Source: Guillardia theta CCMP2712 (Eukaryota > Cryptophyceae > Pyrenomonadales > Geminigeraceae). Taken from it: a stretch of 64,000 bases of DNA. Location: NCBI RefSeq assembly GCF_000315625.1, contig NW_005434663.1, positions 862,666 to 926,665 on the forward strand, given 5' to 3'. Position numbers and translations under genes: made by a program. The notes under the pieces are model-generated. The model did not search any database, was not told where the DNA came from, and worked only from the letters and a program-made list of their open reading frames with translations. Below, one piece after another: positions 42,688-52,927 of this stretch (position 1 is the first letter of the stretch; each line of letters starts with the position of its first letter).

Positions 42688-43332
42688 ATGGGAGGCTGTA
42701 TGAGCTGCTTCGTTGCGATGGCAGGAGTGAAGATGCCTCTCGTGCGAGGCATTCCGAAGAATGCCGTCAAGCTGTCCGATGCGGAGGTAAAGAAGATCAT
42801 TGACAAGATGCAAGGGAGCTGGCAGATACAGCCCCTGGATGGAGGAGGGCAGGTGGTGAATTACAATTCAAGAACGCAACCTGTGCTTTTCACCGAAGCT
42901 TACGTGGAAGGCACCAAGTTGATCATCAGGCAAGCGCTGCTGGGCCAAAGGCTAACTTGTTAAGTTGCTCATGCTGATGTATTCTGCAGCGGCGGTCAGC
43001 ACAACACTGTTGGACGTAAAGGTCAAGGCCCAAGGGCTGTGGCGAACCAGACACAGGAGCAGTCGCTCCACATGATGCACAAGGGACAAGACGGGGTCAT
43101 CTACGTGGACTACATGGGATCCATGCTGGAGGACTTTAATCCCGAGGGCGGTGAGATCACTTTCAACAACGCGCTAAACCTCCGCCTCAAATTCCTACGA
43201 GGATGGAAGAAAGACGGCCTGCCTGCTCCTCAAGTTAACGGCAGCGCCGATGCCGGGATATTCTGCATGCACTGCGGGAAGCCAAGCCCGTCGGAAGCCA
43301 TGTTTTGCAGCTCGTGCGGAAAGGTGAAATGA
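42688..43332 (+). CDS. Small protein with N-terminal acylation motif and C-terminal zinc ribbon
   Basis: Two exons (42688-42929 and 42990-43332) sum to 585 bases, 194 residues. The intron begins GC and ends AG (CAG|GCAAGC to CTGCAG|C), a non-canonical GC-AG intron; a GT donor in the area does not keep the frame. The start MGGCMSCF fits N-myristoylation at Gly2 with palmitoylation at Cys4 and Cys7, so membrane attachment is likely. The middle has IDKMQGSWQIQPLDGGG and a fold with paired beta strands. The end CMHCGKPSPSEAMFCSSCG is a C-x2-C, C-x2-C zinc ribbon. No named family. In-frame codons upstream of 42688 exist but would bury the acylation motif. Confidence 0.75.
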
Positions 43333-44943
43333 GTTTGAGAGGCAGGTACATAACACCCAAAGGGGTCTTGAGTGTTTGAGGACACTCGCGTTACCAGCAT
43401 TTGAGAACTGCCAGTCTACTAGAAAGGATTGGAGATTTTAGAGCGCTTTGCAGTAAACTATATTGAGCGGAAGAGGAAAGGGATGGGATCCATCTCTAGT
43501 CTGCATTGAGGCAACTTCTGTCCTGCATTATGAGTCAAGTTCCCGGCTCCCTCCCTCTCGTCATCCTGCCATCTGCCTTGCTATCCCTGTTTTCCCTGCC
43601 CCTGACCCTGCCCAGACCCTGCCCCCCTTTCGATTGGTACAGATGTTAAAAGTATCTTGTAGAAGAATTATACACAGTACTGGACATTTAAAAAGAGCTT
43701 GTACAAGAATAGCAATTATAAAACTACATATAAAATCATGACACATAAAGTAAAGTGCTATTTTGTCCGACAAGGGTAGGGGTAGTGATATGGTTCGGGA
43801 AGAAAGGGTACTTTTGACCTCCAGTGGGGGGGTGGTCAGTATCCAAAAAGCATGATTGTGGTGTGGTGTGGTTGGGAGGGGTGCAAATGTCAAGAGGTGT
43901 AGAACTGATTGATTGGGGTGGGGTTGTTCTTTGGAATGTGTATGAGGGTCCAAGTTTGAAGGTGTAGGGGGTAGGGTATGCGAAAGTGTTGTGGGGTAGG
44001 TACCTATTGGTAGAAGTAAAGAAATGATGGAGACCGGGGGTGGGGATGGGGACTAATAACGAACATGGGGTGGTAGGGGTAGCGCCAAGGATTGAAGTCG
44101 GGGTAGGGTACCTGGAGGGCGGATTTATATGTCAGCAAAAATGAGAGATGCAGATAGGAGGGAAGGGGACCAAGCACAGGACGATAGAAGCGAGGGGGAG
44201 GAGGAGGCGGCGGAACATTGAAGCAAATGATGTGCAAGAAGTAGGACATACGAGACAGTGAGAAGGTGACGACTGAAACACCGAGATTTGGTGACGTGAA
44301 AACTGAGACAAAGGACGAAATTAGAAATAGCAAACAAGAGAAGGGTAGAATGAGCTTTTCGAACATCTGTGAATTAGAAATGTATTAAAACTGAAATGTA
44401 TAAGGGACATGGATGTCATAGATGATTTAAGCGCACGATAAGATGCAAGATGGTATGCGAATATTTGACAGGACCTATGTTTCTTTATATCTAGGAGGGA
44501 AGAAAGAGAGAAGGCAAGTATGTATAACCTTGGAGATATGGCGTGAGAAATTGTCTTTAACAACAATATTGAGGTATGCATACAAGTGAGAATAGCGAAA
44601 AAGACATAATCATGAAGAACAGACACAGTAAACATGGGGATGAACAGTGTAGTAAAAATCAGTGGAGTTGGACGCATGTTTACGATGGGAAAGGAGTATG
44701 TGAAATATCACAAAGTCAGTTGTCACAACCATGAGCTCTGAAGTATTTTCCCTCTCTGAGTTTTTGCCTGGTAGGCTACTGAAGCGCTTCAAGACATTCG
44801 AGAAACTGAGGCTGCAGAATTTAATGCTGGATGGCCAACCTGTGCCGTTATGCTCACTGCCTTCACTTTAAGGGCAGCCTCTTGGATGAAGGTCGTTTAA
44901 AGGTACCTTGCACAGCTTCACTCAAGGGAGACCAGCATCCTTC
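43333..44943. other. Intergenic, with G-rich island at 43770-44120
   Basis: GGGGTAGGG, GGGGTGG and GTGGGGT words are dense on the plus strand from 43770 to 44120. The flanking DNA is AT-richer. A tidy 46-codon frame at 44731-44871 (starting MSSEVFSLSEFLPGRLL) may be a short upstream ORF or a lost exon of the next gene. No other gene is supported. Confidence 0.55.
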
Positions 44944-45160
44944 ATGCTAAGATCGACTCTCTTGCTCCTGCTTCTATTCGCCTCAACTCTCTCTTGCTGC
45001 ACCGAGGAACACCACCCACGAAGCTTCACACCCTCGGACAGCACCGTCTCGTCCTGCCTGGTCAAGGGTTCGACCGAATGGGAAGGGTTCAGGAGGATCT
45101 GGCAGAGTCTGCAATTCAAAGGAATGCAGAGTCCAGTGACGGATTCTGAATCAGAGGTCT

Positions 45161-45212
45161 GCCCCTGCCCCTGCCCCTGCCCCTGCCCCTGCCCCTGCCC
45201 CTGCCCCTGCCC
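45161..45212 (+). repeat. (CCCCTG)n hexanucleotide tract
   Basis: About eight units of CCCCTG upstream of the start chosen for the EsV-1-7 gene. If coding it would give Cys-Pro repeats; it follows a GAG|GTCTGC that could be a splice donor. Confidence 0.9.
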
Positions 45213-45423
45213 CTTCCCCTTCTCTTCTCCCACTCGGATCGCTGCTCCTGCTCCTCTTGCTCCTCTTGCTCATTTGCTAGATCCCTTGCTCTTCTTCCTC
45301 CCTCTTTCTCCCCTCCCTGGTATGTCCCGCCGCACTCTTGCTTGTGTTTCTGCCACATTCCTGAAAATGCTTCACACCTCCCACACCTCACTCCTCTACC
45401 TTTTGTGGGTTGTTGTTACTGAT

Positions 45424-46783
45424 ATGGAGACAATCCAGGCCGTCAACATCACGCAGCATATGGAAATCGATGCCGTTTCCTACGACGAGTGGCTTCTTCC
45501 CGCTGCTTACGGTTCTGATTTGCATGAGAACGTGGGCTCCTGCTCGGTCGAGCCTCAATCCGACGAGCCAATATCAGGGGAGAGCAGCAGGCGAGTTTGC
45601 AGCTTGTGCAAGGACATGGATGCGACCAGGGGGATCACTGAGGGAGTGGGAGGGAAGTGGAAGACCTTCCTCTGCAGGACATGCTCGCAGTTCGTGAAAG
45701 GAAGCATCTCACTAAGCACACGCTGCTACAGTTGCAGCAGGTATGCCAACTTCGGGCCGGTGGGGGGAATCAGGAGAGACGCGCGACACTGCAAGCGGCA
45801 TCGAAGGAGTGACGAAGTGAATCTGTCGAAAAGGCCCACGAGGGCTGAGCTGGCGGACTTGTCCCGCACGGGGTCCTGGGAGAGCTCGATGCAAGAGCTG
45901 GACTCCTTGTGCGACGTGCTAGAGCGCGAGGGCGAGCCGCCCTTTGCCAACTCCAGGATCTCAAAGTCCAGGCGCTGCAGCTTCCCCAACTGCGAGTTTG
46001 CAGCCAGCTTCGGGTTATCGGGCACGAGCGCTACCCTGTGCGGCATCCATAGGTTGGCAGATCATGTGGATGTGATACATCGGAGGAGGTGTGAAGTGGA
46101 AGGATGCGTCCGCCATCCCTCCTACGGCCACCCGTCCGAGTCGTTCGCTCGCTTCTGCAAGTCGCATCGCCCCCAAAACTTCATCGACATGAAGTCGAGG
46201 AAGTGTCAGTATCCCTTCGGCTGTCTCAAGCGACCTTCCTTTGGCAGTGCGGAGGACGGCATCCCTCGCTTCTGCATGCAGCACAAGCTGCGCACTCACG
46301 TCAATGTAAAGAGCAGGTGCGACTAGTGCTCTCGCGCATGTCTCTGTCGTTTGGTTTTCCTGCTCCTCTGACATAATTTCTTATAGGAAGTGCCAAAGCG
46401 CAGGATGCGGGAAGCAGCCTTGTTTCGGCAGCAACGTCGACCATGTGGTTCGCTTCTGTGCCATCCATCGAGGAAAGGACGACGTCGACCTGGTGCATCG
46501 CTCGCCCGCTGTCACATTGCAACCAGCGGTAAGCTTGCTCTCACTTCCCTCATGCAGATGCTCTTCCTCTTTTTGCCTGCTCCTAATCCTCCCTTCTTAC
46601 CCCTTCCTCCGATCTTCTCTGCTCATTCTTACAATCACTCCCTACTCACTCCTTCCTTAGGTGAGCGAGTCAGAGTTGCAACAGGAGCCGTCCCCCAGTC
46701 GTGAAGCCCCTCGGCTGGTGGATCTTGCTTTGCCGCCCAACCCGCAGGAGCAAAGATTCACCATCGTGGATTTTGTACGATGA
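45424..46783 (+). CDS. EsV-1-7 repeat protein
   Basis: Exons 45424-46316, 46387-46528 and 46661-46783 sum to 1158 bases, 385 residues. Four clear EsV-1-7 repeats follow one another, each with C-x4-C (or C-x5-C), an FG or YG step, then C-x2-H: CSFPNCEFAASFG...LCGIH, CEVEGCVRHPSYG...FCKSH, CQYPFGCLKRPSFG...FCMQH and CQSAGCGKQPCFG...FCAIH. A weaker unit (CYSCSRYANFG...HCKRH) precedes them. The family is named after an Ectocarpus virus gene and includes the brown-algal IMMEDIATE UPRIGHT regulator; the biochemical role is unknown and zinc binding is likely. The frame stays open upstream to 44908, with a hydrophobic MLRSTLLLLLLFAS from 44944. I chose 45424 because a signal peptide and a Cys-Pro run would be odd for this family, but the longer form is possible. 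Confidence 0.8.
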
Positions 46784-46959
46784 TCTTCCGGCCAATTCCA
46801 GCGCTTGAGCAGCTCCAGGCCCAGAGACCAAGTCCTCAACATCTTCAGCATATTCCTCGTCCTCGGCCTCTGTTCCTGCCCTCCTCCCTTCACTCTCTCC
46901 TCTCGAATCTCTTCCTCGCCAGCTGTAGAATTTATTGATTTCAATCTAAGATCATCTCT

Positions 46960-47573
46960 TTATGCGTCAGCGCCCTCTGCTCCCGACCCAGTACTGAACC
47001 CTCTCTCCTGCCCGGGAGGATGCAACAGGCTGGTGCCGAACGCCGCAACCTTCTTGATGTGAGGCCGGTACGTGCAGTCAGCCACATGGTGAACCATGCA
47101 GTCTATCGGGGTGACAATGAAGGGGATGCTTGCTAGCCCCATCGCCTGCCATGCATCGTCAGCAGGCACACCTGGTTGCCAACCTCTCCTCATCCCATTA
47201 CCGTAGGGAAGATGCTCCTGTAGCGGACAGGAACTTTGACCTTCGAAGCCGCCCACACGATTCTGTTGATGACGATTCCAGGGATAGCTATGCTTGCCAG
47301 CCCCTGCCACAGTGCTGTATCCAACCCCCGTTCGATGGCCATCTTCATTCTGTCAGAGCTATGCTTCTGCTTATCTGACATCGACTCCCACGATTTGTGT
47401 GTGGTGTCTGCTAGAACGTATGACCCCGCAAGGACGTAGGAGGCTGTCACCCACGACCGCGGGACCACAGGACGAAAGGATTCACCGAGCTCGTTGGCAT
47501 ATCCCAAGAACCTGACAGGCGTGTCTTTGAACACGTCGTGCTCTTGCTTATCGCTATCGTGCTTCAAATCCAT
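46960..47573 (-). CDS. MTFP1: Mitochondrial fission process protein 1 (MTP18 family)
   Basis: Two exons (47573-47202 and 47145-46960) sum to 558 bases, 185 residues. The family pattern is complete: DTPVRFLGYANELGESFRPV, VPRSWVTASYVLAGSYVLAD, ALWQGLASIAIPGIVINRIV, and after the intron MGLASIPFIVTPIDCMVHHV and the YRP motif. Members are multi-pass proteins of the inner mitochondrial membrane that promote fission. The length fits the family. It lies tail-to-tail with the EsV-1-7 gene, with about 175 bases between the stops. Confidence 0.92.
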
Positions 47574-48597
47574 CTCACCTGCACAGTAGTCTCAGGTCAA
47601 GGATCCACTTCCCAAGCAGGTCTACACTGGTTTTGCCTCCTAGCTTCCTCTTTCGCGTCTGTGCTCTCATCAATCTTCTACTTCGATTTCTTCCTTCTTC
47701 GCTCACCTTCAATCCACCATTATCATCATCCGTGACATTCACCTTTTCATTGTACATAGAACTTCATCATCCTCATCCTCACCCCCACCCTCGTCCTCGC
47801 ATTCCTCTTCGTCTCTGACACTGGCCGCCATGGCACCAAATGGCACCCCCTTTGCGTTTCCTCCACCCCACCCCCAGACATCAAGTCAAAGTGATGTATC
47901 ACCCCTACATTTCTCTGATTTCGATCCAGACAAACCTGGGTAATGAGTACCCCCACCCTCACATATATACTTCCTTCTTGGGACTGCAAGGACCCCACCT
48001 TCTGGACACTTGTTTACCGCCCCCAGGTAGCAGAGTGCCCCACTGAGAGTAATTCGCACCCATCGTTTTGACCTTAAATGTACCCCTTCTGTACCTACCC
48101 TCACCCTACCAATGACACACATTCACCCACCCTCCCATGGCAAATGTGACAAAAAAAAATTGTGTACCCGTGTTTATAGATATTTTTATTTGTACTATCA
48201 AATTATATCTGGTTTTACAATTTACCGGTATCAATGGGTCTCAAACTTATGAGTTACCGAAAAAATAAATACTAAATACTTTATCAATTGAGATCAAAAT
48301 CTCGACGTACTGAAGTTTGGGTTCTGCCTGCAGTTGGCTAATTATTTCTAAGTACTATACCAAATAAAATAATTTATTTTATAATAAATGTTTACATAAA
48401 AACGTTTTTAAGAAATGCGCCAATGGCATTAACGTGCTATGGTGCAGTGGCAGGGAGAGGAGGAGCAGCATCGCCCTCCTGGTGCTCCCTCTCTCCCCTC
48501 TCCCTCATCACCAAACAGAGTACATTAAACGCTTGACGTCTCTTTCTTCTCTCTCGAAGCCCCGGCTGACAGCTCCTTCGAAGAACCTTCATCAGCA
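47574..48597. other. Intergenic, C-rich island then AT-rich DNA
   Basis: From about 47830 to 48140 the plus strand is C-skewed with TACCCC and CCACCC words (the complement of the other G-rich islands). From 48150 to 48420 the DNA is strongly AT-rich and likely forms the upstream region of the chromatin gene at 48598. No gene is seen. Confidence 0.55.
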
Positions 48598-51500
48598 ATG
48601 CCGTTTTCCTCCTCTCGGAGGTCCAAGAAAGGTTTTGCCCTGGGGGCCGTGGGCTTGCTGGCGCTCCTGACGGTCTGTGACTCAGACATGAACATGTGGG
48701 GGGAAGGAGGAAGTTTTGATCGTGCAGATAAATCGAGATTACTTGCCGTGCTGACGACCAGGATCCGAGGAGGTGGTGATTGTGTCATGACCTGCGATGA
48801 GTATCAGACGGAAAGTGAGCTCAGGGCGTTCGACGATGCATTCAGTTGCAGTGATCATTGCGCAAAAGCCCTCGCCAACAGTCCCAGCATTCCGCGACGA
48901 GCATGCAAGGTCGGCTCAGAGGTGACGTCACAAGAGTCGCATCTTGCTGAGGGCAAGCTAGTGCACTCTGCGGAGACGGCTGCGGGGGTCGCGGGTAGTC
49001 CCCTAGAGGACAACGCCAACTCTCCTGGGGCATCTCGATCCCGATACCCAAACCGTCGATCGCTGGCACGAAATCATGCTGCGCCCCTTGCTGGAGTTTA
49101 CCTTCCCAAGGTCCTCGGAGAGAGTCGATCTGTTTCAGACTTGTCGAGAGGTTCTTCTCCTCATTGCCCGAACATGGAGGAGAGATTGATGAGCTATGGT
49201 GCTTCAGAGAATTTCCGCTTGCACAAGGCAGACATCATACAATCCAGGGCTTGCTCAGTATTCGCCAACGACGTCGTGAAAATCAAGCTAGTTGGATCTG
49301 TACATGACATCGATACGGAGCAGAAGAGCTTCTCTCCTTTGTTTACTCATCAGGTGATCTTCTACCTGTTGTTGTGCCAGCTTCTCTCTTTTCCTGCCTT
49401 GTTGCCTGCCTGCATCCTTGCCTGCATATACAGTTGTTCTGATACAGTTTGGTAGATTTTTGGACAAAGGGAGGAGATAACTGGATACGTGAATCCAAAA
49501 GTAGAAATTCTGTATGCTTCGAACAGTCTTAGACCGTTGATTCGCTTCTCTTCGACATCGCGACACTCTGAGCAGATGCTGCAAGAGCATGGGTTGAACG
49601 CTACGGACGTAGTGAATTGCATCAAGAGGTTTGTTCCATGCGATTATTTATCAAGCACGGAGGATTTACGCAGTGAGCTTGCAAAAAATCCAATGCAAGA
49701 AATAGGATTGAAAGTAGGAGGCTACAACATCAGCCATGTTGTGCCAAGATCCATGAACGAGAAAGAAACCCTCGCTGAGGATCAATTCGAATTTTATTTT
49801 TCTTCTCTCGAGAATCCCGAAGTCCATCAGTTTGCTAACAGATTGCAATCCTTGGCGATGTGGATGATTGAAAAATCTTCTTATATTAAGGCAGATCCAA
49901 ATTGGAAACTCCTCACGCTCTACCGAAGGTTGAAGCAGAAGGAAACAAAGTCACAGGGGAACGATGGGGATTCAGCGCAACAAGCTGATCTTGAGCTTGT
50001 TGGTTTCGTCACTATATACAAGTATCTTTGTGCAAAAGACTGTATCCTTGGAAAAACCAAGTGCAAAAATGATGGAGAGAATACTTCGTTTTGTTATCGT
50101 ATCAGTCAATTTGTTATTCTTCCTCCTTTCCAACGAATGGGACATGGCGAACGTTTGTTGAGGCAAGTATACGAGCTTGCAGTGGATTCACCCCAATGCT
50201 TTGAAGTTCGTATCGAAAATCCCTCACAAGGATTTTCGAAATTGCGTGATGCTACAGACGCGAGACTTCTGCTGGTTTGCGATTTTTATTTTGCGATGAT
50301 ATTTGTTGAATACGAATGTTTGAACAGGAGAAAATGCCGGAATTACTCGTTTTGCCATATCCTCCCTTCGATGATGTGCAAAAGCGCTTGAAGTTAACTA
50401 GAGCCCAGATTCGTCACTTGTGGATATCTATTGTGAAAAAGGTACCTACAAGTTTTCGAATGTCTACATTGATTCTTTTATGTTGTAGGCTGTCAAGTCG
50501 TTGCCTGTTCGGAACATTCCTGATAAGGATTTTCGTTTTCATAACACGAAAGTTGCCAATTTCGAGGAGGTCTATCTACTGTCAAGGATATTGTTTTCTG
50601 ACCGTATTGATCGACAGGAGGGGTTTCTTTGCAATGTGAATGGTCACAAGTTCTTTTCTGGACAATTCGTCCGAGTTGCTCGAAGCGACAATACTGAGCG
50701 CTTGGGACACCTGGTAGGTATCAACCCTTGGACCAAGCTCATTCGGCTAAGGTACTGGTGATAACGCAATTGCACATTTTTCTGATAGGTAGTGCTTGCA
50801 GGTGGATGTACACGTCATCAGATATTCCGGATGAAATCAACTCCAAGTTGAGCACACACTTGTCACAGAATGTCTCAAGGATGCAAATACAAGAAGTTTT
50901 TTATTCTTTTCATGAGGATTTCGTTTTCAAGGAGCAACTCTTGGGCGCGGTTTCTGTTGGCTTCGTTCAAAAACCTTTCAAGGCATTGGAAACAGAGAAC
51001 CAAAACCGTGGAAGCCCACAACTGTTTTGTAGATATGTTTATGATCCATCCAAATTCGCTATGTATAAGTAAGATTTATCCCTCCCTCCCTCCCTCCCTC
51101 CCTCCCTCCCTCCCTCCCTCCCTCCCTCCCTCCCTCTCCTTATTCTCTGTTGTACTATTGCTTCATGCTCATTCTCTTGACAGGTTTTCCGAGAAGAAAT
51201 TAAAGCCTACCTATCGTCATATCATCAACGAAGTGTTCCGGGAGAATTCAGTGACTTCTTTGATATCCAAAGCCAGAGAACGACAAGCGACAAATGGCGA
51301 CGAAGATGTGCAGCACAATTATAGACCCTGGATGCTCATGAATAGCTTGCATCTCGAGCGCCGAAACTCATCAACTTCAGAACTAGCTGAGAGAAATGGC
51401 TTGCTTGGAGGAGACTTTAGCTCGCTCGCTTACTCAGAGTCTCTTTCTGGCTCAACTTCGGAAATTGTTCCATACTCTGGTGTCAACAGCCTCTTCGCTG

Positions 51501-52915
51501 CGAAGCCCAAGAGATACATCATAACACGGAGGAATCCCAGATCACGATCTCACGGCATGCCGTTCACTGAGAATAACAGGTTTCAGCTTTCTAGCTTCTG
51601 CTTGGACAAAGTGGGAAGAGTTGTGATGAAAAAGAAATTTGCAGGCTTGTTCAATGGCTGCCGTTCACGATTTAACAAGAAGGGAAAGGGCAGACTTCTG
51701 TTAGGTTCAGCAGCTGCGTCATCACAGCCCATTGAAGACTCGTTGTGCTTGCCTTCTCGGGCTTGCAGCATGCTGTTTGGGAATGAGAAACAGGTTGCCT
51801 ACAAATTGCGGGCAGATCTTTGCTTGGAACAAGTTGCTGCGGAATGGAATCACCTGTTGGACGATTTGTGCGGTTGTATGTTGAAACATGTTTCCATGAT
51901 ACAGTCCACACTGGAAAACTTGTGCTCCCAGCATGACTCGAGTTATCGTGGATCTTATTTCTCGTCGGGGTTGCCAGATCAACCTCTGGCAGACCTCGAG
52001 GCTTTTGACAGTATGTCAAGCGAGAATCCTTTGTTAACACAGAACTCTGTGATTCCACAAAGAGACAGCATGCGTTCCAACCTGTACAAGCACCTCCAGG
52101 ATCGTTGCACTCATCTGCTTCGTCGTCTTTCAAGCCGCCTTGATGCAGCTCCTTTCCTCGAGCCGGTGGATCCCGTGAGAGATGGTTGCCCTGATTATTT
52201 CCAAGTGATTGCTCGCCCAATGGACCTTGGAACCGTGCAGACGAAGCTCAGAGACGGTGAGAGCGTGCCGGAGGTTGTGAGATGCTTGACTTTTGACCCG
52301 CAGGATCCTACCCAATGGACTCAGCGGGGCTGCACGACTTCTTTGCAGACATCAAATTGGTCTTCGACAACGCCATGTGCTACAACCCTCCCTCCCACTC
52401 CATCCACCGTCAGGCTCGTCGGCTTTTTCTGTCTTTCCTCAACGCCTATCGCAACGTGCTTAGTGGAAACCTCAACGTCCTGAGCAAGCTCACTGAAGCA
52501 GAGGTCCGACTTCCCATTGCTTCCAGTCCTCTCTTGACCTTGCTCTTGCAGGCGTGGAAGGTGAATTGCGCGCTCGTCCTCAACTTTCTATGTCAGGAAA
52601 GGGACGCCGGTCCATTCCTCGAGCCCATCGGCGCCTTTTCTTGTGTGGCCGCAAGAAATTGGAACCGGGAGGAGGGGGTGATGGACTTGTCGAGCATCGG
52701 GATGAAGCTGCAGGTGAGAAAGGAGGGGAGTGTTTAGGCGATCCTGAAAGACGACACAGGAGGAGGGCTACAAGTCTCCCGATGAGTTCGTTTCGGACGT
52801 GCAGCAGACGCTGGAGCATGCGATGGGCCTTTTCCCGCCTGCTCACAGCATGCACACGAGGGGGAAGCGTCTGCTGGAAGTGCTTGAGGGAGTTCGCGAC
52901 CTTGTACATATGTGA
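48598..52915 (+). CDS. HAT1 acetyltransferase-BAH-bromodomain-bromodomain fusion
   Basis: Nine exons (48598-49353, 49456-50274, 50328-50441, 50489-50751, 50802-51068, 51184-52256, 52304-52503, 52552-52713, 52760-52915) sum to 3810 bases, 1269 residues, every phase matching. About 225-563 is a type B histone acetyltransferase: THQIFGQREEITGYVNPKVE, the acetyl-CoA strand RISQFVILPPFQRMGHGERL (Q-x-x-G-x-G), RIENPSQGFSKLRD with the acidic base region, and the C-terminal helix VQKRLKLTRAQIRHLW. About 590-735 is a BAH domain (FSGQFVRVARS, RLGHLVGINPW, EVFYSFHED). Bromodomain 1 (about 1037-1150) has PMDLGTVQTKL and the acetyl-lysine NAMCYN. Bromodomain 2 (about 1167-1265) has VMDLSSIGMKL but lacks the asparagine. 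The N-terminal 200 residues carry a basic start, a hydrophobic ALGAVGLLALLTVC and TRIRGGGD. HAT1 normally acetylates new histone H4; the added readers suggest a chromatin-bound enzyme. Confidence 0.88.
51079..51136 (+). repeat. (CCCT)n tract in an intron
   Basis: About 14 units of CCTC/CCCT fill half of the fifth intron of the HAT1-BAH-bromodomain gene, where they may serve as a long polypyrimidine tract. Confidence 0.9.
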
Positions 52916-52927
52916 ATTATTGATACG

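Noticed and set aside
44731-44871. 46-codon plus-strand frame starting MSSEVFSLSEF
   Set aside because: Too short and unsupported; it could be an upstream ORF or lost exon of the EsV-1-7 gene but no splice link was found.
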